DNA of 64,000 bases from Rhynchonema sp. JSB1_4 (Eukaryota > Nematoda > Chromadorea > Monhysterida > Xyalidae), in assembly GCA_030248065.1 (NCBI GenBank), contig JASAMV010002196.1, positions 1 to 64,000 of the forward strand, in the 5' to 3' direction. Positions 1-12,030 of this stretch are shown here, one piece after another; positions within the stretch are counted from its first letter, which is position 1; every line of letters starts with the position of its first letter. The notes under the pieces were generated by a model. That model was not told the origin of the DNA. It did no database searches and worked only from the letters and a program-made list of their open reading frames with translations. The position numbers were made by a program, and so were the translations under genes.

Positions 1-52
1 TAGCTTGAAATGTTTGTGTGTGCGCACTGCTGAACTTTACAATCCTCATATC

Positions 53-778
53 CAGGGTTGTTTCAAAAAAAAAAGTGGTTAATTAAAAAATTTTTTTTTT
101 TAAAAAAAAATTTTTTTTTTTGAAACTCAGATTTTGCTGTTTTTTTTTAATAAAAAAAAGTTGCCCAAAATGGGCTGAAATCTCCAAAAATGGCCTTTTT
201 CGAGGCAAAAAATTGGCACTTTTTTTCTGTGGACGGGACAATTTTTCCAAAATCGCGCCTGCGGCGCCCTGTATTGTCCCCAAATCCGTACAGGGATGCG
301 CGGGGATGGTCTTTTATAGTGATGTGGCACCGATAATGTACCACTGCATGCTACTACACATGTATATACATAGGTCTGGTGCAAAACCGGGCGCGCAAAG
401 TCGATCTGACGCGCAAGATTTGGGCTGTAATCGATATTTTGATGCTCGTATATCAGATATACGGCATTAGATGCATTAAAATACATTGTACGGCATGCTA
501 CCATACATTAGAGTACATCGTTAGTGAACATCAACCTCAGACTGGTAGGATTCCATAGAATCTGCACAATGCTACCGGGTGTCACCACACAAGTTGGGTC
601 TCAGGCGAAAATTTTTCAATTTTTGAAAAATATGTTGCATCGATTTCATTTATCCTGAAACGTCGTTTGCAACACTTTTTCTAATAAAAAAAATTTTCGT
701 CAAAAAAAAAATCAAAAAAAAAATTTTTTTTAAAAAAAAAAAAGCTCGTTAATAAAAAAATTTTTTTTTTCAACCCTG
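53..778 (+). mobile_element. hAT-type MITE, copy 1 (726 bp)
   Basis: Begins CAGGGTTG and ends CAACCCTG, flanked on both sides by the same 8-bp target duplication CTCATATC (45-52 and 779-786). Inside both termini lie long runs of A and T. The core has no coding capacity. Terminal sequence and 8-bp duplication fit a non-autonomous hAT element. It shares its body, in opposite orientation, with the copy at 3132-3802. It lies downstream of exon 2 of the partial cysteine-rich paralogue, so probably in that gene's intron. Confidence 0.9.
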
Positions 779-962
779 CTCATATCATAGTACTTGAATT
801 GCTCCATGCTCATTGTTTGTTTCACTAGGCTTGTAATTCGTAAGCCAACAGATCAACTGTATACGACACGTAGAGGTGGTGCACATGTTTTTCTACAGTG
901 TGGCAGCACACTACATGAATGTTTGTTTTTGTTGTAAGATAAGTCAAACGCTACGGATCCAC

Positions 963-1194
963 CTCAACGCGCATTGTCTGTATCGTTGTGACTGGCGTTG
1001 CACGCACGGTTCAAATTGTTGACACTGACATGTTGGAATCTCTTGCGGACGAAACTGGGCCAAGGAAATCGTCTGGAATATGGTTCCACAAGAGATGAAG
1101 AAGAATATTTGTAATAACCGTGTTTAACATTAAATTATAACGAACGTAAATAACTAACCGCAAGACACAGAGAGGTAGTGACGTAAATCAGCAT
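963..1194 (-). CDS. Secreted cysteine-rich protein, partial tandem paralogue (exons 1-2)
   Basis: Two exons on the minus strand: 1159-1194 (ATG at 1194) and 963-1072. Exon 1 is 36 nt and encodes a start plus hydrophobic stretch (MLIYVTTSLCLA). Exon 2 is 110 nt and continues TISLAQ, then a cysteine cluster TCQCQQFEPC. Both exons have exactly the lengths of exons 1 and 2 of the complete gene at 2542-4893 (4858-4893 and 4680-4789), and the protein is clearly similar, so this is a tandem duplicate. Both reading frames are open and the splice sites intact (donors GTTAGT and GTGGAT), so I see no sign of decay. Predicted to be secreted through the N-terminal signal peptide. Exon 3 onwards should lie left of the window, beyond the MITE at 53-778. 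Function unknown. Confidence 0.7.
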
Positions 1195-2369
1195 TTTGAG
1201 ATTTATTTGAATAATCGAGTGAAGAAACGACAAAAGTGACACTCCGTTAATGTTTTCCACCTCATAGAAACCTTTGAGCAGACAATGGCCGCACAGCATC
1301 AACACTTGCCACTTTATTGTCCTCCATCCATTAAACACTGTATGTTTTTGCTAAAACAACTTTGACAAAAACGTCTGAATCTCCATTCGAAAACCAGTTT
1401 TTGAAATATTTCGAAAGTATTGCCGAAGACATTACTTGTCGTACAACTGAGTCATAACCGTGAATAAATTTTCGACTTGACACACACGGTTACGGTATGT
1501 TTCCTGTTTTTGTTGTCGAATGTTTCACACGTCGGAGCGAAAGGAACCATAATTCGACACCTTTTTGTATTCTTTCTTGTGAGAGCAAACAAGTGTGCGA
1601 TCTGGGCGCAAGCAAAGATATTGACGCCAAAGACACGCTCAATGCAGAATTTATGCTCGCTATGTTGCCTGATCCGTAAAGCACAAGCGCATGTGTTGTG
1701 GTGGACCGTCTGCTCTGCTTGTGTGCTGACCAAGCCATGTGTGTGCTGTGGCACTCTACGGATCAGGCAACGCTACACGGGCACGATTTCTGTATTATTT
1801 GTTGTAGGACTATACCTGCACATGGCAAGAAGAATGAAACTTATTTCGGTAGCACTGCACTACGGAACAAGCGCCTCTGCTACAAATTTAGTACCAGCTG
1901 CAACTCTGGGTGAATTCTGCCTTTACGCGTGCAGCACGCGTGCGTACGCATGCACGCCTTTGACGCCTGCACACACAAAAGTATAGGAGGCCGAATGCAC
2001 CATATGCACCGCGTGCACAGTGCTGAAAAGGTCAAAGGCGTGCACGCGGTGTACGCGTACGCACGCGTGCGTACGCATGCACTGCGCGTGCACCGCTGGG
2101 TGGTTATACATTGTGCCCGCAGGCGTCAAAGGCGTGCATGCGTACGCACGCGTGCTGCACGCGTACGTGCAGAATTCACCCAAAGTTGCAGCTGGTACTG
2201 TAGCATACGTGCGGCGTGCGGGTGCTCTGTGCACTGTGCCTGTGATGAAAAAGAGCGGTAAGCAACACTTGTCCACAACCATGTAAGGGCGCTTCAAACC
2301 AAAAAATGAAAAGAAATGGAGCTGAAAGGGTGCGTGCGACTGACAAGCGTTGTTTTTTTGTGATGCAGT
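1195..2369. other. Intergenic stretch between the tandem cysteine-rich genes
   Basis: No exon recognised. Holds the GC-rich foldback at 1890-2199. Several open frames on both strands across 1477-2300 have no family resemblance and overlap each other antisense, so I treat them as chance. Confidence 0.5.
1890..2199. repeat. GC-rich foldback with AGTACC termini
   Basis: The left arm (about 1890-1975) and right arm (about 2118-2199) are inverted copies. They start AGTACCAGCTGCAACT and pass through TGGGTGAATTCTGC into alternating purine-pyrimidine GCGTGCAGCACGCGTGCGTACG. The centre also consists of GCGTGCAC-type palindromes. The terminal sequence resembles the element at 49828-50166, so the two probably belong to one family. 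Confidence 0.75.
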
Positions 2370-2375
2370 TTTATT
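2370..2375 (-). promoter_or_regulatory. Polyadenylation signal AATAAA for the cysteine-rich gene
   Basis: TTTATT on the plus strand reads AATAAA on the minus strand, about 170 nt after the stop codon at 2542-2544. It is the nearest canonical signal. Confidence 0.5.
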
Positions 2376-2541
2376 TTAATAACGTACTGTAGTTGACATA
2401 CGTTCCAAAGTTGCCTGTCAAGATATGCACGACGTATGGGTCGCAACGTTAGAGAAAAACAGAATATGGTTCAGCCAGTGACGCTAGACAATCTACGCAA
2501 GTATACAATGTTCAGTTCAGGTTTACATCATGGACGACTTC

Positions 2542-4893
2542 TTATTTCTTTCCCATGTGATCCAGCACGGTAGCGATGCTGCCAGCGACTTTCGCCAGGT
2601 CACTTTCTTTGCCTTCCATCCATTCACGCATGTTCTCGCATTCTTGCCTGAAATTTTAGATTGGTTGATGGCTCAGGTTTAGATCGCAGATTAGATCGAC
2701 AAGTCTGTCTCTCACAGTTTGCAGGGCGAGCCGATAATTTCAGTACTGCTGAAGGTTTCTGCATTCGACACTTGAACAACTACTGAATAACAGAGTTAAT
2801 AACAAGACAAGTGCAAAGTCCTCAAACGGCATGTGCATGTGAGCTTTACTCCATTTGCCGTAAATGTGCGAAGCGACAAACTATATACTGTACGTACGTA
2901 TGTATCAAAACGCTGCTCAATCAAACAAGGTATCAAGCCAGAAAGGTTTGAACAACCCAATCAGCCCAACTCACGGATCCATTCTCTTCGCTTGTTTCAT
3001 GCATCGACATTTGGTGACCAGTTCAGTCTTCCAGTCAATACCCAGTTGCTGGGCGCATTGCTCCGCGGCGTCCGATATTTTCCCGAATTCCGGCTCCTTT
3101 ACTTTGCAGCTGCAATTCATATAATGTTGAGCAGGGTTGAAAAAAAATTTTTTTACTAACGAGCTTTTTTTAAAAAAAATTTTTTTTAGAAAAAGTGTTG
3201 CAAACGACGTTTCAGGACAAATGAAATCGATACAACATATTTTTCAAAAATTGAAAAATTTTCGCCTGAGACCCAACTTGTGTGGTGACACCCGGTAGTA
3301 TTGTGCAGATTCCATGGTCTCCGACCAGTCTGAGGTTGATGTTCACTAACGATGTACTCTAATGTATGGTAGCATGCAGTACAACGTATTTTAATGCATC
3401 CAATGCCGTATATCTTGTATACGGCCATCAAAATATCGATTACAGCCCAAATCTTGCGTGTCAGATCGACTTTGCGCACCCGGTTTTGCACCAGACTTGC
3501 ATGTATACATGTGTAGTAGCATGCAGTAGTACATTATCGGTGCCACATCACTGCTATAAAAGACCAGCCACGCGCATCCCTGTACGGATTTGGGGACACT
3601 ACAGGGCGCCGCAGGCGCGATTTTGGAAAAATTCTCCTGTCCACAGGAAAAAAGTGCCAATTTTTTGCCTCGAAAAAGGCCATTTTTGGACATTTCAGCC
3701 CTTTTTGGGCAACTTTTTTTATTTAAAAAAAGCAAAATCTGAGTTTCAAAAAAATTTTTTTTTTAATTTTTTTAATTAACCACTTTTTTTGAAACAACCC
3801 TGATGTTGAGTGTATACATTGTGATGCACTGGTGTCGGACTTTCAATCGATGAATGATATAAGCCAACAGTTCTGCAGCGATTACTACACCTTGTTATTC
3901 GCAAAAAATGAAATGAAACCCACTTCAAATCTTCGCCGCATTGATAGTACGGACTCATGGTGTCTTTCTCTGAAAGATACTTGAATTGCTTGATTGAATG
4001 TTAATTGAAAACGAATTTTTCTCCAACGTTTCAGCGCAAAGATTAAGTGAAATATCCAAAATTTTTGTGATGTGATCAGCCCCCGTGCTGTGTTCGACTA
4101 TGTTAGGACTGAACCATATTGTGTGACCCACTATTGCGCCCCATCATGCCCTGTCGCTGTCCTTGATTGCCGTCCATGCAGGTTTCGACGCAGTCCCCGA
4201 ACTCGTTCCAGACTTTCATCTCCTCCATCACTTGGCCCAGTTTCTGAAATTGTCATCTGTGTGTCCATACAAGAGACAGTGTACAGAGATACAAGGAACT
4301 CGCTTCGAAAATATCCTTCGGGTCGAAATCGCCCATGGCTTGATCCCGCTGCGCATTACCAAAACCCGGCTGTCCGAACCCTTGATAATAGGTCGCCTGC
4401 CTTCTGCCGCGAGTTTGGAAGCCGTCTTCGCAACTGTAATCCATGCAATACAAGAGACGTTTATCAACGAAAAAAAACCAAATACCACGTTCCGACCGTT
4501 TGCCGATCCGGGTTTCCATGCAAGCAATGAATCTTGCGTGCTTGTTTGGCACATCCTGCCAACACTGCACTTGAGCCTGGTATGTTTGGTTGAGCGTCTG
4601 CGCGGGGCACGTTCTGCAGTAATATGGATCCTAATTATATTTCTTGTATCTCTACAGAGTATAAAGGAAATCTGCATACCGCAGCACGCATTGGTTATGT
4701 CGCTGCACGTAGCGTTGCACACATGGGTCGAACTGTTGGCATTGACATGTCTGCCTCTGTTGCTGACCGAACTGCGCGACGGCAATCGTCTGGAACAATA
4801 TAAGTAACTTTGTGTCCGTTAAATTTATTGTTTGACCACTTTGTGAATGTAACAAACCGCAAGCGACAGAATGGCAACGCCGTAGCTGAGCAT
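2542..4893 (-). CDS. Secreted cysteine-rich protein, 8 coding exons
   Basis: Exons (5' to 3' on minus): 4858-4893, 4680-4789, 4497-4613, 4304-4433, 4132-4243, 3924-3969, 2975-3109, 2542-2647. Phases agree throughout and the total of 792 nt gives 263 aa. It begins with a signal peptide (MLSYGVAILSLATIAVAQ), so the product should enter the secretory pathway. The mature part has about 16 cysteines in short groups (TCQCQQFDPC, QCW, CVETC, KCRC), which would suit several disulphides, and ends in a helical segment (EWMEGKESDLAKVAGS). The start is the only ATG before the hydrophobic run. Two boundaries are unsure: exon 3 could end at 4486 with exon 4 starting at 4425, and exon 4 seems to use a GC donor (GCGAGT). 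Intron 6 carries the hAT MITE at 3132-3802. Spacing recalls nematode cysteine-rich extracellular domains, but I do not recognise a named family. Confidence 0.72.
3132..3802 (-). mobile_element. hAT-type MITE, copy 2 (671 bp)
   Basis: Termini CAGGGTTG and CAACCCTG with an 8-bp duplication ATGTTGAG (3124-3131 and 3803-3810). The body matches copy 1 in reverse orientation, including the AT homopolymer runs and the CGCCTGCGGCGC motif. It sits wholly inside intron 6 of the cysteine-rich gene, ending 121 nt before exon 6 and starting 22 nt from exon 7. Confidence 0.9.
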
Positions 4894-6061
4894 GCCTGAG
4901 GTTGTTTGAAGTGTTTATGGCTAAAAAGACAAAGCAATGATAATAAACTTTCGAAGTGGTATTTCAACTTCGGAAATATGAGCGACCATACATATACATA
5001 TAATGTATGTACGTCTCACAGCAACTCAAAAAACGCAAACTGCAATGGATCACGTCGTTTAACGGCTATGTGCCTCTTACTGTACATATCTTGTCTACCA
5101 AATGATTAGCTCGATTTTTGTATATGCATTTTCGACAGAAAACATTGGTGTCGAAATTTGAAAACGGGTTTTTCAACGCAAAGATAAACTTCTGTTTCGG
5201 TCGATTGACAAAGAACCCAAAGGTTATTGTGTTTTTATAAAAAACCCTTCTTCAAACACTGGTTTCCCCGGATTTGTATTCTCACCGCTTGTTGTAAACG
5301 GTTGCAAACATTTAATCCTAGATGTGTTAGTTCACATTAACTTTCACTTTCAACGAATAGAACCATGTTGCGCCGAATGCTATCGCGAAGTTCTGTACAT
5401 TCACGAGAGTATTCTTTTAACATACTGTAGTGCTCAAACGTTAAGAGAATACCGGCGCACGCAAACGGTTAAAATGACACAATACAGTTGTCTCGGCCTT
5501 TTGTCAACACACTCCACCCACTGGTGATGTCACGGTTAGCTGAACACATCGCTTGCTTCAAATGCAAGCACCCAAAAACTGGCTTTGGCTTAGCTTCACT
5601 TTGTGTAAACTGGAGGATCACGTGAGTACAGTTGTCATAGTTAAAAAAATATCGTGTTTTATGGGGTTTAAATTAACTAAACTTGCGAAAGTAAAATGTT
5701 CGGTAAATCACCAAGGTCTCCACAGCGTGTAGCTAACGGAACAACATTTGTTTCAGTAGAATGATTAGTAAGTGGCGTGGTATGGTATTACAGTGCGCAA
5801 ATCACAGTCAAACAATAATAAGTACGGGACAACAGTCTAAGGTACAAGTATTAATCCCCACACACCAAAGATAATAATCAATCCAGACCGTCCAGTGTTC
5901 TGATGAAAGAGTCTACAACACAGCATAAAATTAACTGATGATTTTTCTTTCATCAGACCTTGCTTCAACTCATGAATGAAACTACATGTACTAAACAATT
6001 TCAAGCTGTATACCTAACACTCACTGGACAAAAAGGAAATATCGATAATGAATTGAATCCA
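4894..6061. other. Intergenic stretch, nothing recognised
   Basis: Between the cysteine-rich gene and the globin gene, whose 3' end faces this stretch. A good acceptor (CTTTTTAG) about 50 nt upstream of the cysteine-rich ATG suggests a further 5' untranslated exon. No other exon, repeat or RNA gene was recognised. Confidence 0.4.
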
Positions 6062-7970
6062 TCAATCAATCAATTTCGCGGCTAACGACTCGAACAACTT
6101 TTTGTACGCTGGTTCCATCTCGTCCTTCCACTCATCGTGAGCGTTCTTCTTCAACACGGGCAGAAATGCCTCGTAGAGCCGCTGGATAAAAAAGTTGAAA
6201 AATGAAATATGTATACCGTTTTCTTTTTGACAACTTTTCTCTTAGCACTGTTGTGCCGCAACAATTTGGCACCGCGCAAACTCTGGAGCAGCACTAAAAT
6301 CAGTTGGAGGGAAACCACTCAGATGCAACAGAGCCCACACATGGGCGGGGCCAGGATTTTAAGGTCCGAGAGGTCTTTTATCGACGTGCGTCTGGATTGA
6401 ATAAATCTAGATATTACGTTGGGTAAATTACAAAGTAAAAAAACTGAAGGAGCCTTCTAAATAAATAAATAAGTCAAGCAAAGCGCGAAATCCGAAACTG
6501 TTCGATAAGACCAGAGAAACGAAACCAAGCGAGGCGTAAGTCCGATATGCGTATCATTTCAAGTTTACACTCGCCACACAAGAATTGGAATTTCCTGACT
6601 CCTGAGAAATAATACATGGCATGCGGGGTGAGTTGACGACTCCACAATGTGGAGTTGACGAAGTGATTCGACCACTTGAGTTGACCACTGTACTATAAGC
6701 CCCCCCATCCGAACCATCACGTGCGTGCGTCCGACCAAATGCTCCTTGTGTTTGTCGTGCAGTTTGTGCGCGATCGCGTGCGCAGCTGAGTTCAACGTGT
6801 CGTCGGTCCAACTGCGAATGATCAGATCAAGTGCGTTCAGAAATGTGTCCGAGAATGTCTGAAAACGCGCAGTTTTGGAAGAGTGTTGAGCATGCGCCTT
6901 ATTAACCAAATGGTGTTTTAGTTGGACTTCTCCAAGGTTGCTATACGTAGCTGTTTTGGCACTTTAGGCTGTTCATTCAGTCGGTGATTTCGTCTCTGAC
7001 GATGCAGGTCCGGATCACCTATGCTGGCAGAGCAATTTGCTTTTTTAGTTGCCCGTTTCGACCACCTGCCTCTCGCAGACGGGCGGTGCACCAGGTCATC
7101 GTCGTCACGTGACCCAAAAAGAGCTTATTTTTATGCTCGCGTCAAACATCACTGTTTGTGCAATCGCACAAAGGTCATACGATACAGTGCGCAGAGAGGC
7201 AGAGCCATCGGCCGCTGCACTCAGTTCACAATGTGAATTGTACAACAATGTGCTTTTTGGTTGCCCGTTTCGACCTGTTTTCGTGCACCAGGTCATCGTC
7301 AGGCGTTACGGGTCGAAACAGCGGCGTCTGCGCAATGGGTGTGTCAATTGGTTTGGTTGGCTTCTTTTTTTGGTTCAGTGCAGGTCAAGTTATTGAGTCT
7401 GGTATTTCGCGTTATTCCTAAAATTGGCTATGCTACGGAACTTTAGATTGAGAACGCGTGTGTGCAAAATCAAGTTTGAAACAGGGCGCAGGCCAAGCAT
7501 GGTGTACACACTGGTTTTTGTGGAAAAATGCTTCATTGTGGTTCACAATGTTTCATGATCAAAACTGGAAAACTGCAGTGTTGTGTCTGTCAATCCTGCC
7601 GTTGCACTCGCAAATCTGACTTCGTATGGCAAATAGGAAAGACACAAACAAACCACATCGAACCTGACTGACGGCCATCAGGTGCGAGTCGCTGACGTCG
7701 CGGAATTTTGGCCACATCGTCTTGTAGTCGGGGTAGTTGTCGAGGAAACTGAAGAAGAATGTTTCGATATGTGCGAAGACGAAAAAATGCAACAACCGAA
7801 AAAACGAAGAAAATCAAATAAAGGGAAGAAAAATGTGAAAAAAAAACAAGAAACGAAACCGACGTGAACACCATCTTTTGTCCGGCGTGCAGTCGATCGT
7901 CCATAATGATGTGGTAACTGTCACAGATGATCCGCTTTTCTTCATCTGTCATTGCGTGGAAACAATCCAT
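6062..7970 (-). CDS. Globin, 4 exons, 149 aa
   Basis: Exons: 7864-7970, 7664-7748, 6721-6858, 6062-6181. Phases agree and 450 nt encode 149 aa, the usual size of a single-domain globin. Helix A is MTDEEKRIICDSYH. Helices B-C contain FLDNYPDYKTMWPKF with the CD-corner Phe. Helices E-F fill exon 3, with His101 in DKHKEH as the probable haem-binding F8 histidine. Helices G-H are RLYEAFLPVLKKN and EPAYKKLFESLAAKL. Family role: reversible haem-bound oxygen or other gas binding; no signal peptide, so cytosolic. The position where a distal E7 His is expected appears to be Phe66, just after the exon 2-3 junction, so it depends on that splice choice. The exon 1 donor (GTCGGT, after TTCAC) was chosen because it restores helix B in frame. 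Confidence 0.88.
7048..7300 (+). repeat. Two copies of a GTTGCCCGTTTCGACC...CAGGTCATCGTC repeat
   Basis: Copies at about 7048-7103 and 7260-7300 share a block GTTGCCCGTTTCGACC and a block GTGCACCAGGTCATCGTC with different spacers. A third copy with the same two blocks is at 46396-46440. They lie in intron 2 of the globin gene. Identity unknown; probably parts of a dispersed element. Confidence 0.6.
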
Positions 7971-10944
7971 TTTCTATCTTTTTTTAGGTTTTCCTTGATT
8001 TTAGTACTTTTGCTTGTTTGCACTACTTTATCGCCAAATGCTGGGGAGCCTTCTTTCTCTCGGCATTCATCTACTGACAGCACCTTTATCCCGGATCAAG
8101 CAACATAGGCACTATGCACTCTTTGGTTCCGTGGAATAATAATAATGATGATGTATACTGTGCAATATGAAAGTATAGGACGCGACACTAATGTACAATC
8201 TAAATACTTGCTTGAGCGGATTATTTACTTTCGCATGGAAACAGCGAATTAATTAGGCACTGGCTTGACTCGGTGGTGTCTACTTTATAAAGCCGCTGTG
8301 TTGTTACACATTACCTACTGTACTTGTACGTTTACAGTATGGGTCCGGCAACGTACGGTCGGTGCACCTGATGCCAGCCATATTCTCCGGCCGCTCTTTT
8401 CGTCAAAATTGGTATGATAATCTTCTCATTACTCATGGCAATAATGAACGTGTGTCGCGGCGATCTGTGTTGTTTCTAAAACAGTGTACACGTGACTCAT
8501 GCACTTGACAACGACACAAACTTTACTGCATAAAACGCTGTAAGCACAGGCGGTCGTGAAAAGGGGATGACAAGGAAAACATTTGAGCAGGAAACTGAAC
8601 GCGACACATGAATAGCCGAGTAAACAAGAGACACTGAAACGCCTATTGGTCCCGGAATGCCCACGGACCCTGACACGGTAGTTAAATAAATTCAGACTAC
8701 GGATTTCTTTCCCAGTCGCCAAGAGAATAATAAAAAATTGCCATGCTGGCTTACTATAATCCTAATGATGTGCAAAAAACATCCCTGGACTGGCATCAGA
8801 GAATCACCACGGACACGTTTGATCCGACGTTTCCACAATAAAGAAAGTAATCGGAATGGCTTGAAACGGATTAACAACTGGGAACGAAGTTCGATTATGC
8901 GCCCCACCCGAATAAGGCCCACTAAGGTCCTATTTGGGAGGTTTTCTGAATTTGTGAACAGAAATCGGCATTCACTCAACGTTTTCTTTCGCATTGGGCA
9001 TACTATGTGCCAATCAATCTTTCAGCACCAAATGCTTTAATGAGCCAAATCATCTGGAAAATGTGGACGTCGTGCAAAAAAACGCGCTAATTCAGAAGAA
9101 TTGCAAAAAGAGGCGCATGAGACGACGTTGGATCTGAACTGGGGGCACAGGCCGAGCGGTGTCAGCTGGAAGCCGACCCATCTCATCCCCAGTCCTCGTC
9201 TACAACGTACGCCTCCTAGTGTGGTGTTGCTTCGCTTGTTTTGCTCTTGCTTTACAGCGCGCACTCCTGTGGGCAGGAGCTGTGCTGAGCGGTCGTGTAA
9301 ACGTTGCTTTTATTATTTAGGTGGGTAAGTGAAACAGAATGGTGTTGGCAGCGATGCACACTTTCAATCAATAAATGGACACACCAAACATGTCTGTGTG
9401 TCACGCATGCATTGGCCACAACACACATACAGAGAATTATTGCTCTGCAAGAACACGTGCGCGACAACCTTGCTAGTTCAGGGTGTGCAGGTGCACTTGG
9501 TCGTTCATCCAAATGAACAGCATGGGTGTGCCTTGGGGCCCAAGGCTCGGGCACGTGACAGTTGTTGTGTGAAAGATATTTTGAGATTCAGCGAAGTTAG
9601 GCACTATTTTCGGCTGCCGTAGAACGTGTTTGTTCCGGTAGAAACCCGGAGAATTCCATAACACTAAATCCCAAAGGGAGGTCATTTGGCATTTGCTGTT
9701 TTGAGATCTGAAAATAAGAAAAATTATCCCAAACAATCCCCCTGTGTTTAGGATAGGCCAAACACTGTACACTGGGGGATTACTCAGAAAGTACTCCCAA
9801 ATGAGCCCCCAGGAGCTTAATCGAACTTCACCGCTGTGGGGACACGTATACCTTTGTGGGCACCTCTTCTTACATAACGTTTACACCACCGTGTTGTCAT
9901 GCTTTGATGCCACACACCCTTCCTTCACCGTATACTATCACTGATCATCCGACCACTACTCCGGTTCAATTCTGTCAACGGCAACCAACGCGGTCGTTAT
10001 GTCCGGTGATGTTTCAGTACGCTCAACACTGTTGTACATCGTGCATTTGTGGGCGCCGAACGCTGCGTGCGCAGTTTTGTCGAATTGGAACGCGACACAA
10101 TCTGAAAATCGCCACTAACAGTTTGTCGATCATTTCAGTCTCGGGGTCTTCAATTTTTTACTGTATGTAGAGCATATCGGATGGGATCTGTCTCGTCCAC
10201 GTGCGATATTTGCATCAATACCATCATTAAGCCACTAATTTCGATCAGCGTAAAAGTTGCTCATTTCACGTGTGGGGGCATCACAAAATTCTAATATCCT
10301 TGATGCAAGAATCAGACCTAACCAAGACAAGTCCTATGCGATCAGATCGCCAAATACAGTACCGAATTTCCTTTAATAGAAGCACCCCCGCAGAGCAGGG
10401 CTGAAAATATAGAGACCCCATCCACGAACAGAGGCCCCCACCCCAAAGTTGGTCGGTGTCCTTTTAACACGCTCGTATTCATTAATGGTCGTTTTTAGTA
10501 ATATTGATGTTCACTGATTGTAATCTTGGTCTGTTTTAGAACATTTCTTGGTCACTAAACACTCTTTGCTGGAGTATTTTTCATACTTTAGCCCGCTTGT
10601 CGCTTTTAATAACGAGGTTATTGTTTTCAGACACATCTGATACATAGAAGCTAGTACCTTCAAATGAAATGCATCAGCCTGTACGTTTTTGCGTTGGCCC
10701 TTGGCTAACTTAAATTAATGATGAGCTGCTCAGTGTTTCTTGAAGCATGCGTACATTAAGTGCGTATTATGTCCGTGTGTTTGTCAACTCGGCCAGGATC
10801 TGTTCCAATGTTGCATCGCTAATTGCTTCTGCGCAACTTAACGAAGCAGCAGTTTTAGTCGCAAGATAACAAGGTAAAATAAGTAGCCTTGCGTTCGGTG
10901 TGCTAAAGATTTTCTGTCTACACACAGATCAGTAGCACTGAGCT
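7971..10944. other. Gene-poor stretch
   Basis: No exon or RNA gene recognised in about 3 kb. Open frames of up to 104 codons occur on both strands but look like chance. A short segment near 10232 (CACTAATTTCGATCAGCGTAA) resembles the inner arm of the palindromic element at 25971-26237. Confidence 0.4.
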
Positions 10945-12030
10945 TTAAGAAATTTTTCGAGTGTTTTTGATGTTCAATCTCCATGCACCACAGTTTTTTT
11001 GCACCGCAGAAAGTGCGGAAACGGCATCGTTTTCTGTGTATGACTGTTTAGAGGCAGAGAGGCTGGTATTCACGAAACGATGGAGTGAAGAGTTGAGTGT
11101 AAACTTGACTTGAAAGTTGGTTGTACTGATTACACCAGTTGTGGTAAACATTGCACGCGCACAAGTGTCCGTGTGATGAGGTATACATGTCCGTGCATGT
11201 GTGGTACAAACCGAGTTTAGCTGGAGCTGAGCCGGTTTTACTGGATTTCGATAAAACGTCCAAAAAATGGCCTTTTATGTTGGTCATTTTCTGTCATCTT
11301 TTCTCAAGGGTCGAAGACTGAGCGATAACTGTCCTCAGGCCCATATTCTCACAGCCGAAGTTTGTCATGCGGCCATCCGGGCCCAGAAATTCACCACGAC
11401 CGTAATGACAACTGCGTTTGTGCAAGCCAACAGCTCTTAAAGTCACAACAGGTCAATAAGTCGGACGTGACTGTCTTGTTTATTCTCCATTACACGAATC
11501 GGAAAGCGTGGGCATATAGAAAGTTCGCAGAAGCTAAAGCGTAAGCACGTCCGATCCTAATGCAGAAAACTACAGCCTGCCATAAGTAAGCTCCAGGACA
11601 GACGCTAAGGTGATCTGTTTATGTATTCTGGCTCCATGTATGCATGAGACAAGATGTTTGAACGACGGTCCTAAACTAGGCACACCGCAGTTCCGCTAAT
11701 ATATCCGTATATGCCAGATCAAAACTACTTATGATATTGTGAGACACCGCAATATGTGTACATACATACATCCGTATACTGTATGCCAGATCAAGACCAC
11801 CTATGAGCTACTGTGAGACAATGCAGTAGTGCCCACTCACCCTTTCGTTGACAGCATTCCTTCCAACAGGCCATCACGAATATGCCCATCACATCAACGC
11901 TGTCCAAGAGTGCCGCATCATCGGTGACCTGTGTATTCGGCGTGAGTGCGCCCATTTTGCACGCGAACGAGTGTGTTGGCACCCACAGAAGGGTGGTCAG
12001 GAGCACCAGCGTGTTGAACACCGGGTGCAT
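10945..12030 (-). CDS. Probable small secreted cysteine-containing protein; exon 1 clear, later exons uncertain
   Basis: Exon 1 starts at ATG 12030 and encodes a strong signal peptide (MHPVFNTLVLLTTLLWVPTH then SFA before a Cys), followed by a polar segment and ACWKECCQRK. It ends at a consensus donor GTGAGT (exon end 11841). In that phase the acceptor after GGCTCAG near 11217 continues APAKLGLYHTC...CACNVYHNWC to a stop at 11048, giving a protein of about 120 aa. An alternative reading uses a donor 4 nt further on, an intermediate exon with CHYGRGEFLGPDGRM and FGCENMGLRT (about 11318-11412), and a long last exon open to 10945. Cysteine density supports a real secreted protein. Family not recognised. 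Confidence 0.4.
11703..11829. repeat. Tandem duplication of about 60-70 bp
   Basis: Two adjacent diverged copies share TCCGTAT, TGCCAGATCAA, TATGA and TGTGAGACA in the same order (11703-11752 and 11770-11829). Non-coding. They lie just downstream of exon 1 of the putative secreted-protein gene. Confidence 0.6.
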
